From the NCBI GenBank assembly GCA_040255405.1, contig JBDZUX010000001.1, positions 124,001 to 188,000 on the forward strand: 64,000 nucleotides of DNA. The letters run 5' to 3'. The notes under the pieces are model-generated. The model was not told the DNA's origin, ran no database searches, and saw nothing but the letters and a program-made list of their open reading frames with translations. This stretch comes from 66-474 sp040255405. GTDB taxonomy: Bacteria > Pseudomonadota > Gammaproteobacteria > Xanthomonadales > Rhodanobacteraceae. Position 1 is the stretch's first letter. Every line of letters begins with the position of its first letter. This document shows, one piece after another, positions 1 to 10,054 of this stretch. The position numbers were made by a program, and so were the translations under genes.

Positions 1-1893
<1,893 letters not shown>

Positions 1894-2252
1894 CGGACTA
1901 GGATTCGCGATTCCGGGCTGCGGACGACATTCAATCGGACATCATAAAAGGACACGCCCGTCGCGCCTAGAGTTGGCGGCAAAACCGGGGGATTTCAAGG
2001 AAACAAGGTCTCGCACGCTGTTGCCGACGCCCCTCGCTGGAAGAGAGAGCGGCTGCATGCTGTTGCTCCCCTTCTCCCTTCAGGAGAGGGGTTGGGAGTG
2101 AGGGTACGGGCCCTCGGCGTGTTCCCGAACAAGGCGGAGGCTCCGGGTCCCGAACCCTCATCCGGCGCTACGCGCAAGAACAAGCGCAGCGCCTTGCCCC
2201 CTTCTCCCGAAGGGAGAAGGGAAGAGCACGCCAACTCGGCAGGGTCGGACCG
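1894..2252. other. Gap between the M23 peptidase gene and secA
   Basis: I see no gene in this gap. Its second half (about 2067-2222) is the pair of inverted palindromic repeats described separately. The 170 bases next to the secA start show no strong -35/-10 pair that I can defend, so secA may be read from a promoter further upstream or from a weak one here. Confidence 0.6.
2067..2222. repeat. Inverted pair of short palindromic repeats (REP-like, family A)
   Basis: The first unit (2067-2106) is a hairpin of the form cttctccctt-caggagaggg followed by gttgggagtgagggta. The second unit (about 2150-2222) is in the opposite orientation, with cctcatc followed by the hairpin cttctcccgaagggagaag. 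The same hairpin plus a TGGGGTGAGGG tail recurs at 6956, 49577 and 60305, so this is a dispersed family. Pairs like this usually sit between genes and can stop transcription or protect mRNA ends. That role is inferred here. Confidence 0.75.
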
Positions 2253-3179
2253 CTATCGCCGCACGTACGCAATCGGGTTCACCAGCTTGCCGTCGTGCCA
2301 CACCTCGAAATGCACGTGCGGGCCGGTGGACCGGCCGGTGGTGCCGGCATCGGAAATCACCTCGCCCGAGTGCACGTGTTCGCCGACGTGCGCCAGCAGC
2401 TTGCTGTTGTGCGCGTAGCGGGTCATGTAACCGTCGCCGTGGTCGATCTCCACCACTTTCCCGTAGCCATCGCGCACGCCCGCATAGGTGACCACGCCGC
2501 CAGCCACCGCGTACACCTGCGAGCCCCACGCCACCCCGATGTCGAGGCCCGGATGGAAACTCTCGCGGCCGGTGAACGGATCGATGCGCTCGCCGTACGG
2601 CGAGGTGATGTAGCCATTCTTGACGGGCATGCCGCTGGGGATCAGGTTGGCGGCGACCGCGCGGTCGGTCAGCAACGATTGCAGCACGCCGAGCTGGGTC
2701 TGCTGGGCGTCGAAACGGCGGCCCAGTTGCTCCATGCTGACGGAAAGGTCATACGGCAACGAACGCGTGGGCGGCACGGCCATCTCGGGTCCGCCGAGGC
2801 CGGGCGCTTCGTTGAAATTGAATTCGGCGGGATCGAGCTTGCCGGCCACCACCAGGCGCTGACCCAGCGCGTCGAGCCGCGCGGAATCGGCCTGCAGTTC
2901 CCCAAGCTTGATCGCCATGTGGCGGATATCGCGCTGGGCACTTTCGCGCACCTGCTGCAACTCGGCCTTCTGGGCCGCGATCTGCTGGTGCATCGAATCG
3001 ATCTGTGCCAGCGTGCGGCTGCTCGGGCTGGCCACCCACACCGCCACGGCGGCGCTCGCGACCACGCATGCGGCCAGGGCGGAGGTGACCCGCCAACGCA
3101 GCCTGCGGTTGGCAACCCGGCGTTCGTCGAAATGGGCGTTGGACCACCCGCATCGGCGCGAACGCGCCACCAGTATCAT
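2253..3179 (-). CDS. M23-family (LytM/NlpD-type) metallopeptidase, membrane-anchored
   Basis: A probable cell-wall peptidase or activator of amidases. An N-terminal membrane segment (about residues 30-50) is followed by a coiled-coil stretch (MHQQIAAQKAELQQVRES) and a C-terminal LytM domain. The zinc ligands are all present: the H and D of FHPGLDIG, and the HxH of GPHVHFEVW near the C-terminus, so it is probably catalytically active. The start chosen is ATG 3179 (MILVARSRR); an ATG two codons upstream at 3185 is equally possible. Neither has a good ribosome binding site. The start region overlaps the divergent dciA start. An M23 gene next to secA is usual in Xanthomonadales. The exact substrate is unknown. 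Confidence 0.88.
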   Translation of the reverse strand: MILVARSRRCGWSNAHFDERRVANRRLRWRVTSALAACVVASAAVAVWVASPSSRTLAQIDSMHQQIAAQKAELQQVRESAQRDIRHMAIKLGELQADSARLDALGQRLVVAGKLDPAEFNFNEAPGLGGPEMAVPPTRSLPYDLSVSMEQLGRRFDAQQTQLGVLQSLLTDRAVAANLIPSGMPVKNGYITSPYGERIDPFTGRESFHPGLDIGVAWGSQVYAVAGGVVTYAGVRDGYGKVVEIDHGDGYMTRYAHNSKLLAHVGEHVHSGEVISDAGTTGRSTGPHVHFEVWHDGKLVNPIAYVRR

Positions 3180-3681
3180 GCCCATCTTGAGCGAACCGTC
3201 TGGATTTTCATTCGTCTTGTCTCCTGCCAAACCGCTGCCGCCCCGCGACACCCACGGTCCGACGCCGCTTGCGCAATGCGCCCCGATCGCCGACCTGGCG
3301 GCAAGGGCACGCGAAATTGACCGCACCAGCCAACGCATTGTTCCGCTGCTGCCAACACCTCTGCGCGAGCACGTCGGATTCGCCGGCCTGCGCAACGATC
3401 GCGTCCTGCTGCTGGTTGAATCGTCCGCCTGGGCCACGCGCGTACGCATGGAGCAGTCGCGAATCCTTGCCGCGGTGCATTCCCTGGGACTGGCTGCGAG
3501 CTCCGTCACGGCCAAGGTGATGCCACTGCGGGCATCGGTCGACGGCTCCGCCGCCCCGCCATCGCTGACACCGCGGGCCGCGCAAACCATCCGCGCCGCC
3601 GCATCGGCCATCGCCGACCCGGACCTGCGCGCGCTGTTCCTGGAGCTTGCCGCCGTGGCGGACAATCCCCCGGCCGGGTGA
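3178..3681 (+). CDS. dciA: DciA-like protein (DUF721), probable helicase-loading factor
   Basis: About 167 residues. The second half carries the DUF721 signature: REHVGFAGLRNDRVLLLVES followed by WATRVRMEQSRIL. DciA is the ancestral partner of the replicative helicase DnaB in bacteria that lack DnaC. It is one of few plus-strand genes among minus-strand neighbours, between lpxC and the M23 gene. The start is uncertain: ATG 3178 overlaps the opposing M23 start, and an in-frame TTG at 3217 is an alternative. Neither has a clear ribosome binding site. The assignment rests on the domain pattern and the known neighbourhood, not on a full alignment. Confidence 0.8.
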   Translation: MPILSEPSGFSFVLSPAKPLPPRDTHGPTPLAQCAPIADLAARAREIDRTSQRIVPLLPTPLREHVGFAGLRNDRVLLLVESSAWATRVRMEQSRILAAVHSLGLAASSVTAKVMPLRASVDGSAAPPSLTPRAAQTIRAAASAIADPDLRALFLELAAVADNPPAG

Positions 3682-4172
3682 TCGCGCAGGCCGTCCGCCC
3701 CCTCCTCCGTCGGCGGAAGCCGAACTTATAGCACGGGCACGGCAATGTGTGCCGACCGAAATCAGAAAAAAGTCACAAATCGTGAAATCCGCGGAAGTGC
3801 GGTCGGGATATTCAGCGGGTTACGTGGCCGCCCGGCAGGACCGCCGGACCGCATCACGCTGACGTGCCGCCGTTCCCGGGGGTTCGGCCGCAGCGGCTGC
3901 TGCGAGAAGTCGGGGCGCGGACAGGCGTTTGCGCGATGCCGACGGCATCATGTGCCCGGTCGACAAGGCGCGCCGGGCGCGCCCGAAGGCCGCAGGCGGT
4001 CCAAAGCATGGGCGCCCAGTAATCGCGCGAGCAACGCGATCGGCCATGGATAGCCGGGCCGGCGCCCAAGGCCAGGCACGGCTGCTCGCCGTGGCGAGGT
4101 TGATCGGGAGCATGCCCATGGCGCGACAGGCGCTGCATTCCGCGGGAATGCAGCGTGGCCGACCAGCAGGTT
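3682..4172. other. Gap between dciA and lpxC (converging genes)
   Basis: There are 491 bases between the stop of dciA and the stop of lpxC. Short reading frames are present on both strands but none has a family signature, a ribosome binding site or plausible composition. I see no convincing terminator hairpin with a T-run. Nothing further can be supported. Confidence 0.5.
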
Positions 4173-5084
4173 CTACACCGCCTGGGCGGGGTGCGCGTAC
4201 GAAATCGGCGCCAGCGCCGGATCGTCGAAGGTGACTTCTTCCCACGCGGATTTGTCGACCAGCAGCGCGCGCAGCAACTGGTTGTTCAACTCGTGCCCGG
4301 ACTTGTGGCCGTAGAACGCGCCGATCAGGCTATGGCCGAGAAGATAGAGATCACCGATCGCGTCGAGGATCTTGTGCTTGACGAACTCGTCCTCGTAGCG
4401 CAACCCGTCTTCATTCAGGACGCGGTAGTCATCAAGCACGATCGCGTTGTCCATCGAGCCGCCCAGCGCGAGGTTCTTCTCGCGCAGCATCTCGATGTCG
4501 CGCATGAAACCGAAGGTGCGCGCGCGGCTGACTTCCTTGACGAACGAGGTCGTCGAGAAATCGATCTCGGCCTTGGAAGCGCGGCGCGAAAAGATCGGAT
4601 GCTGGAACTCGATCGAAAAGCCGACCTTGAAGCCGTCGAACGGCTCGAAGCGGGCCCACTTGTCGCCTTCCTCGACCTTGACCGGCTTCTTGATGCGGAT
4701 GAAACGTTTGGGCGCGGACTGTTCCTCGATGCCCGCCGACTGCAGCAGGAACACGAACGGACCCGCGCTGCCGTCCATGATCGGCACTTCCGGCGCGGAC
4801 AAGTCGACGTAGGCATTGTCGATGCCGAGGCCGGCCATTGCCGACAGCAAATGCTCGACCGTACCCACGCGCACGTCATCCTTGATGAGCGTGCTGGAGA
4901 GGCGCGTATCGCCGACGTATTCGCAACGCGACGGAATGCTGACCGGTTCGGGCAGGTCGGTGCGGCGGAACACGATGCCGGTGTTGACCGCCGCGGGGCG
5001 CAGGGTCATGTACACCTTTTCGCCCGTGTGCAGGCCGACGCCCGTCGCGCGGATCACGTTTTTGAGCGTGCGCTGCTTGATCAT
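4173..5084 (-). CDS. lpxC: LpxC, UDP-3-O-acyl-N-acetylglucosamine deacetylase
   Basis: LpxC is the zinc deacetylase that commits UDP-sugar precursor to lipid A synthesis in the cytoplasm. The 303-residue length is normal. Zinc ligands are visible as His78 (GTVEHLLSA), His237 and Asp241 (KHKILDAIGD); the catalytic base Glu77 precedes His78, and His264 lies in GHKSGHELNN. The start at MIKQRTLKN matches the family exactly. It ends the dcw region, 501 bases downstream of ftsZ, so it probably has its own promoter in that gap. In enterics LpxC amount is controlled by proteolysis; nothing here shows whether that holds. Confidence 0.98.
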   Translation of the reverse strand: MIKQRTLKNVIRATGVGLHTGEKVYMTLRPAAVNTGIVFRRTDLPEPVSIPSRCEYVGDTRLSSTLIKDDVRVGTVEHLLSAMAGLGIDNAYVDLSAPEVPIMDGSAGPFVFLLQSAGIEEQSAPKRFIRIKKPVKVEEGDKWARFEPFDGFKVGFSIEFQHPIFSRRASKAEIDFSTTSFVKEVSRARTFGFMRDIEMLREKNLALGGSMDNAIVLDDYRVLNEDGLRYEDEFVKHKILDAIGDLYLLGHSLIGAFYGHKSGHELNNQLLRALLVDKSAWEEVTFDDPALAPISYAHPAQAV

Positions 5085-5585
5085 TTTTCGTTGGAATCCT
5101 GTTAGGACAACGCTAAATCGTGGGCGATGCTACCACGGTTCACAATCCGAATAAAGTGGACTGTCAGGTTCAGTTAATCCGTCCCGTATCGACCGTGACG
5201 GCCGTCACGGCCCGTGCCGCCGATGGAACCCCGCCGGACCAAGTAAAGCCCCCCACGGCGATTTCCGACCGCAGCGGGGATCGCAGGTTCCCGGGCGTGG
5301 CAAAAATCGGGCGGAAGCCTGCCCGCATTGCCGAGGGGGGAAGGCGGACGCCCGGGCCGGTGCCACGCACCGCGGGGTTGCCCGCGATGCGCCGCAGTCG
5401 CCACGGCGTCGCGAACTGCCGGGGACGGGAGTCCGACAGCTCGCGACGCTTTACTTTCCACGGTTCCGCGGTGAAGCGGCCGTTGTGGAAAGTCAGGCCA
5501 GGAAAGGCCGTTCTGGCCCATCAGATGCACGAGACGTCCTTGGCCGCGGCATCGTCCATCGACGCAGCGATCATGGACGATCGCA
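5085..5585. other. Gap between ftsZ and lpxC, with a weak lpxC promoter candidate
   Basis: There is no gene here. On the minus strand just before lpxC, an extended -10-like TGGTAGCAT lies about 45 bases upstream of the ATG, with TTTATT 17 bases further up; this is a weak candidate promoter. The middle of the gap holds one copy of dispersed repeat B (5473-5509). Confidence 0.45.
5473..5509 (+). repeat. Dispersed repeat B, copy 1
   Basis: A 37-base sequence containing gaagcggc and gttgtggaaagt that matches 32 of 37 bases of the copy at 21834-21870. Just upstream, actttccac at 5452-5460 is the inverse of gtggaaagt within the repeat, so a hairpin can form. Both copies lie in gaps flanking the dcw cluster. 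Function is unknown. Confidence 0.7.
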
Positions 5586-6773
5586 CTAGTCCGCCTGGCG
5601 ACGCAGAAACGCCGGGATATCCAGATAGTCGTAGCCCGGCGCGACTTCCTTGTCCGGCTTGGCGGCCGGAGCCGGTTCCCTGCGGGCGACCATTCCCGGT
5701 TCCGGCTGCGCGGCGAAATCCACGACGCCATTGTCGGTTCCGGTGCGGAGCACCCGGCGCGGCTGCGGCATTTCGACCATTTCCGGCTTGGCGACGGGCC
5801 GCAACTGCGGCTTGACCGCACGATTGAGCCCGGTGGCTACCACCGTGACGCGCACATCGTCGGACAAGTCCGGATCGAGCGCGGTACCCAGCACCACCGT
5901 CGCGTCTTCGCTCGCGAAGTCATGCACCACCCGGCCGATCTCGTCGAACTCGCGCATCGTGAGGTTGGGACCGGCGGTGACGTTGACCAGGATCCCGCAG
6001 GCGCCCGAGAGGTCCACGTTTTCCAGCAGCGGGTTGTTGATCGCCGCTTCCGCCGCCGCCTGCGCGCGGTCGTCGCCACGGGCGGTGCCGGTGCCCATCA
6101 TCGCCATGCCCATCTCGCTCATGACCGTGCGCACGTCGGCGAAGTCGACGTTGATGAGGCCCGGGCGGGTGATGAGGTCCGCGATGCCCTGGACCGCGCC
6201 CTGCAGCACGTCGTTGGCGGCCTTGAACGCATTCAACAAGGTCACTTCGCGGCCGAGCACGGTCAGCAGCTTCTCGTTCGGCACCGTGATCAGGGAATCC
6301 ACCGACTGCGACAGATCCTCGATGCCCTTCAGCGCCACCTGCATGCGGCGGCGACCCTCGAACGGGAACGGCTTGGTGACCACCGCCACCGTCAGGATGC
6401 CCTTCTCTTTGGCGAGCTGCGCCACCACCGGCGCCGCGCCGGTGCCGGTGCCGCCGCCCATGCCGCAGGTGATGAACACCATGTCGGCGCCGTCCAGCAC
6501 CTCGACGATCCGGTCGCGGTCCTCGAGCGCGGCCTGCCGGCCGATCTCGGGGTTGGCGCCGGCACCGAGACCCTTGGTCACGGTTTCGCCGAGTTGCAGC
6601 GTGGTGCGTGCGCCGGAGCTTTTCAGCGCCTGCGCGTCGGTATTGGCGCAGATGAATTCCACGCCGTCGATGGATGAATTGACCATGTGGCTGACGGCAT
6701 TGCCACCGCCGCCGCCGACACCGATCACCTTGATCACCGCATTGGGTGCGAGTTGTTCCACCAGTTCAAACAT
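5586..6773 (-). CDS. ftsZ: FtsZ, tubulin-like cell division GTPase
   Basis: FtsZ polymerises at midcell into the Z ring. All hallmark elements are present in 395 residues: GGGGGNAV (about 19-26), the GTP-binding tubulin signature GGGTGTG (106-112), the T7 synergy loop NVDFADV (208-214), a variable linker after about residue 320, and the conserved tail DYLDIPAFLRRQAD that binds FtsA and ZipA. A very good ribosome binding site (GGAGGA) lies 6 bases before the ATG. Unlike the other dcw genes it does not overlap its neighbour: 305 bases with palindromic repeats separate it from ftsA, so its expression can be set independently. Confidence 0.99.
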   Translation of the reverse strand: MFELVEQLAPNAVIKVIGVGGGGGNAVSHMVNSSIDGVEFICANTDAQALKSSGARTTLQLGETVTKGLGAGANPEIGRQAALEDRDRIVEVLDGADMVFITCGMGGGTGTGAAPVVAQLAKEKGILTVAVVTKPFPFEGRRRMQVALKGIEDLSQSVDSLITVPNEKLLTVLGREVTLLNAFKAANDVLQGAVQGIADLITRPGLINVDFADVRTVMSEMGMAMMGTGTARGDDRAQAAAEAAINNPLLENVDLSGACGILVNVTAGPNLTMREFDEIGRVVHDFASEDATVVLGTALDPDLSDDVRVTVVATGLNRAVKPQLRPVAKPEMVEMPQPRRVLRTGTDNGVVDFAAQPEPGMVARREPAPAAKPDKEVAPGYDYLDIPAFLRRQAD

Positions 6774-7078
6774 TGCCCGTCCTCCGTGCTGCTGAAAGTC
6801 ATGCCGCTGTTGTCATGCTGCTGTCGTGGTGCTCTTCCGTCTCGGAAGGCTCGGCCCTTCGTGGACCTCGGCGCCGCGGCGCCTTGCCGGCCGTGCCTCG
6901 TCCCGAGGCGTGGCGCGGATTTCTCGCGGGCCATCGAGGCCCCGCCGTGTTTTGAATCCCTCTCCCTCCGGGAGAGGGTGCCCCGTCAGGGGCGGGTGAG
7001 GGTTCGGACCGCAGTGCGAGTTCCCTGCCTGGCCGTACCCTCACCCCAACCCCTCTCCCGAAGGGAGAGGGGCTCGCC
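6774..7078. other. ftsA-ftsZ gap
   Basis: This is the only long gap within the otherwise overlapping ftsL-ftsZ run. The ftsA-proximal half is filled by a pair of inverted palindromic repeats. The ftsZ-proximal half has no clear consensus promoter but ends in the strong ftsZ ribosome binding site. No gene is seen. Confidence 0.6.
6956..7075. repeat. Inverted pair of palindromic repeats (family A) between ftsA and ftsZ
   Basis: Unit one has the hairpin cctctccctccgggagaggg followed by a gggtgaggg tail (ends near 7003). Unit two is inverted: accctcaccccaacccctct followed by cccgaagggagaggg (about 7037-7073). Unit two starts 4 bases beyond the ftsA stop codon. Such a structure can act as an mRNA processing, stabilising or attenuating element between two division genes whose ratio matters; this is inference. 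Confidence 0.8.
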
Positions 7079-8320
7079 TCAAAAATTGCGTGTCAACCAA
7101 CCCCTCACCTTGCCGATCGCGCCCGCGACGCTGTCGCCCATCGCGCCGCCGATCACGCGGCTGCCGCTCGCGCCTTCGCGTGACCCGTGCAGCAACAAGC
7201 CGATCGCGCATGCATGCGCCGGCGTCGCGATCACTTCGGTGGCGCCGGTGACGTGCTGCGGAACGCCGAGGCGCACCATCTTGTGGAACACTTCTTCCGC
7301 GAGGTACAGCGCGCCCTCGATGCGCGCCGCACCGCCGGTCAGCACCACGCCGGCCGCCAGCAGGTTTTCGTAACCCGAGCGGCGCATCTCGTCCTGCACC
7401 ATCTCGAAGATTTCCTCGTAGCGGGCCTGGATCGATTGCGCCAGCGCCTGCCGTTGCAGGCGCCGCGGCGGGCGCTCGCCCACGCTCGGCACCTGGATGG
7501 TTTCCTCGCCGCGTGCCATCTGCGCCAGCGCACAGCCGTACTTCACCTTGATTTCCTCGGCATTGCCGGTGGGCGTCTGGACGTATTGCGAGATGTCGGA
7601 CGTCACCTGGTCGCCGCCGACCGGCAGCGACTTGGTGTAGCGGATCGATCCGTGGGTGTAGATCGCGATGTCGGTGGTGCCCGCGCCCATGTCGACCACG
7701 CACACGCCGAGCTCGCGCTCGTCGTCGGTCAACACGGATTTCGACGCAGCCACCGCGGCGGGCACCAGGTCGTCCACCGCGAGCCCGCAGCGCTGGATGC
7801 ACTTGGTGATGTTCTGCACCGCCGAAGCCGCGCCGGTGACGAGATGCACGCCGGCTTCCAGGCGCACGCCACTCATGCCAACCGGGTGGCGGATGCCGTC
7901 CTGGCCGTCGATGCGATATTCCTGCGGTTCCTTGTAGAGCACCTTGCGGTCGGCCGGGATCGCCACCGCGCTGGCGGACTCCAGCACCTGGTCGAGGTCG
8001 CCCGCCGCGACTTCGCGATCCCGGATCGCCGCCGCACCCCGCGAATTGTGGGTTTCGAGATGGCTGCCCGAAATCGAGGCGCACACCGAGCGGATGTCGC
8101 AGCCCGCCATCTGTTCGGCTTCCTCGATCGCGCGCTGGATCGAGTGCACGTTGGAGTCGATTTCGACCACCACGCCCTTCTTCATCCCGCGCGAGGTATG
8201 GCTGCCGAACCCGATCACCTCGACCGGTTCGCCCGGCATGTACTCGCCGACGATCGCCATGACCTTGGACGTGCCGATGTCCAGGCCGACGACCAGGTTC
8301 TTGTCGCTCTTGCGATTCAT
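7079..8320 (-). CDS. ftsA: FtsA, actin-like membrane tether of FtsZ
   Basis: FtsA anchors FtsZ filaments to the membrane and recruits later division proteins. The ATPase fold motifs are visible: phosphate 1 (GLDIGTSKV) near the N-terminus, phosphate 2 (VVDMGAGTTDIAIY), and the adenosine motif (VVLTGGAARIEG). The C-terminus (VRGWLTRNF) is the amphipathic membrane-targeting helix. ATG 8320 (MNRKSDKNL) gives 413 residues, the normal length; an in-frame GTG at 8356 would extend into ftsQ and is less likely. It starts 4 bases after the ftsQ stop. Confidence 0.98.
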   Translation of the reverse strand: MNRKSDKNLVVGLDIGTSKVMAIVGEYMPGEPVEVIGFGSHTSRGMKKGVVVEIDSNVHSIQRAIEEAEQMAGCDIRSVCASISGSHLETHNSRGAAAIRDREVAAGDLDQVLESASAVAIPADRKVLYKEPQEYRIDGQDGIRHPVGMSGVRLEAGVHLVTGAASAVQNITKCIQRCGLAVDDLVPAAVAASKSVLTDDERELGVCVVDMGAGTTDIAIYTHGSIRYTKSLPVGGDQVTSDISQYVQTPTGNAEEIKVKYGCALAQMARGEETIQVPSVGERPPRRLQRQALAQSIQARYEEIFEMVQDEMRRSGYENLLAAGVVLTGGAARIEGALYLAEEVFHKMVRLGVPQHVTGATEVIATPAHACAIGLLLHGSREGASGSRVIGGAMGDSVAGAIGKVRGWLTRNF

Positions 8321-8324
8321 GGGC

Positions 8325-9089
8325 CTAAACGTTTCCGTCAACAGCATGGGAGCCACCGTTTTTCGAGTCCGGAGAGGGAGTGGGCGCCGGCTCCGGCCAG
8401 CGCACCGCGAAGCCGTTGCTGTAGCGCAAATCGGCGTAAACGAAACCGTCGCTGCGGCCGCGCATCAGGATGGGCAGTGCCGCTGCGAACCGCGCGAGGT
8501 GCTGGTCGGGCCTGTCGCTGCCGACCGCCACGTGCCCGCCATTGGAAAGCGTGAGGTTCCAGCTTCCGCGCGCGGACAGGTCGACACCGGTCACCTGCAG
8601 GTTGTAGGGCGCGAAGTCGGTGAGTGACGTGCGGTAGAACGCCATCACGTCGGCGGCGCGATCGTCCGGCCCGTTGAAGTGCGGCAATCCGTTCACCACC
8701 GCTGCGTCCGGCACCTTGAAGATGCGGCCGTCGATTCCCAGCAGGGCATCGCTGCCCCAACGCGCGACCGGGCGGATTTCCGTGACGGTGATGTCGAGCG
8801 CATCCGGCCAGCGCTTGCTCACCTCGACCTGCGCCACCCACGGCAACGCCGCCACCGCGTCGCGGACCTTGTTTAGCCGGATCGCGAAGAAACCCGAGCC
8901 GAGGTTGGGCGCGACCGCCGCGCGAATCTGCGCCGCGCTCACGTGCCGGAAGGTCGCGTGCACCTGCAACTGGCGCACCGGCCAGCGATCGGAGGCGAAC
9001 CAACCCTGCAGCACGCCGATCACCGGCAGCGCGACCAGTGCGATCGCGATGACCCAGGCGGCGAAACGGAAGGAAGCAGCGCCTTTCAC
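8325..9089 (-). CDS. ftsQ: FtsQ, divisome assembly protein
   Basis: FtsQ is a bitopic inner-membrane protein that links early and late divisome parts through FtsB and FtsL. A short cytoplasmic start is followed by one membrane helix (about residues 8-26), then the periplasmic POTRA domain (RQLQVHATFRHVSAAQIR) and the beta domain (WPDALDITVTEIRPVARW). The start is GTG 9089, supported by its 4-base overlap (GTGA) with the ddlB stop and by giving the membrane helix at the right place. It has 254 residues, with a short proline-rich tail after the beta domain. Confidence 0.95.
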   Translation of the reverse strand: MKGAASFRFAAWVIAIALVALPVIGVLQGWFASDRWPVRQLQVHATFRHVSAAQIRAAVAPNLGSGFFAIRLNKVRDAVAALPWVAQVEVSKRWPDALDITVTEIRPVARWGSDALLGIDGRIFKVPDAAVVNGLPHFNGPDDRAADVMAFYRTSLTDFAPYNLQVTGVDLSARGSWNLTLSNGGHVAVGSDRPDQHLARFAAALPILMRGRSDGFVYADLRYSNGFAVRWPEPAPTPSPDSKNGGSHAVDGNV

Positions 9090-10054
9090 GCGGTGCCTCC
9101 CTGTTCGCGATCGAATGATGTTTCCAGCACCCGCCAGCACAGCTCCGGGTAATCGATACCCATGGCCGCGGCCGCTTTCGGCACCAGCGAATGCGAGGTC
9201 ATGCCGGGGGCGGTGTTCACTTCCAGCAACCAGTTGCGGCCCTGCCGGTCGCGCATCACGTCGACGCGACCCCAGCCGGAACACGCCAGCGCGTCGAATG
9301 CCTGGCGAGCCAGTGCACCCACTTCGCGTTCCGCCTCGCCGTCGAGGCCGGGGCAGATGTATTGCGTGTCTTCGGCGATGTACTTGGCGTTGTAGTCGTA
9401 GTACCCGCCCTTCGGCACGATCCTGATGCTGGGCAGCACGTCGTCCTTGAGTATCGACACGGTGAGCTCGTCGCCTTCGATCAAGGTCTCCATCAGGAGG
9501 TCGCCCGGATAGCGCTGCGCCAACGCCACGGCGTCGTCCAGGTCGCTTTCCTTGAACACGCGCGACACGCCGACGCTGGAGCCTTCCGACGCCGGCTTCA
9601 CGATCAGCGGGAACCCGATCTTGCGCGCGGCGGCATGCACGTCCGCGCCGCGCGGCAGCGGCTGGAACTTCGGCGTCGGCAGGCCCAGCGCGCTCCAAAC
9701 CTGTTTGCTGCGCACCTTGTCCATCGACAACGCCGAACCGAGCACGCCCGAGCCGGTGTACGGGATATGCAGCGAATCCAGCGCGCCCTGCAGTACGCCA
9801 TCCTCGCCGCCGCCGTGCTGGCCGTGCAGGATGTTGAACACCCGCGCGAAGTGGCCCGCGCGCACCGCGTCCAGCAGCGCCGGAATCCCGTCGATCGCGT
9901 GCGCGTCCACGCCGCGCGCCTTCAACGCGTCCAGCACGCCGCGCCCGGAATTCAGCGACACCTCGCGCTCGGACGAACTGCCGCCCATCACCACTGCAAC
10001 GCGGCCAAAATCGCGCGGGTTGGTGATGCGGTGGGCGCCGGAACCCGGGTTCAT
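9086..10054 (-). CDS. ddlB: D-alanine--D-alanine ligase
   Basis: DdlB makes the D-Ala-D-Ala dipeptide for MurF. It is an ATP-grasp enzyme of 322 residues. Visible parts are the N-terminal VVMGGSSSEREVSLNSG, the HGQHGGGEDG substrate loop, PASEGSSVGVSRV, and the metal-binding LLEVNTAPGMTSHSLVPK near the C-terminus. It overlaps murC and ftsQ by 4 bases on each side (ATGA and GTGA), so translation is likely coupled. Confidence 0.98.
   Translation of the reverse strand: MNPGSGAHRITNPRDFGRVAVVMGGSSSEREVSLNSGRGVLDALKARGVDAHAIDGIPALLDAVRAGHFARVFNILHGQHGGGEDGVLQGALDSLHIPYTGSGVLGSALSMDKVRSKQVWSALGLPTPKFQPLPRGADVHAAARKIGFPLIVKPASEGSSVGVSRVFKESDLDDAVALAQRYPGDLLMETLIEGDELTVSILKDDVLPSIRIVPKGGYYDYNAKYIAEDTQYICPGLDGEAEREVGALARQAFDALACSGWGRVDVMRDRQGRNWLLEVNTAPGMTSHSLVPKAAAAMGIDYPELCWRVLETSFDREQGGTA

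Noticed and set aside
2067..2222. Rho-independent terminator for the M23 gene
   Set aside because: The hairpins lack T-runs and recur at other loci as a repeat family, so they are listed as repeats instead.
3745..4053. 102-codon plus-strand frame in the dciA-lpxC gap
   Set aside because: Arg/Gly/Pro-rich, no motif, no ribosome binding site.
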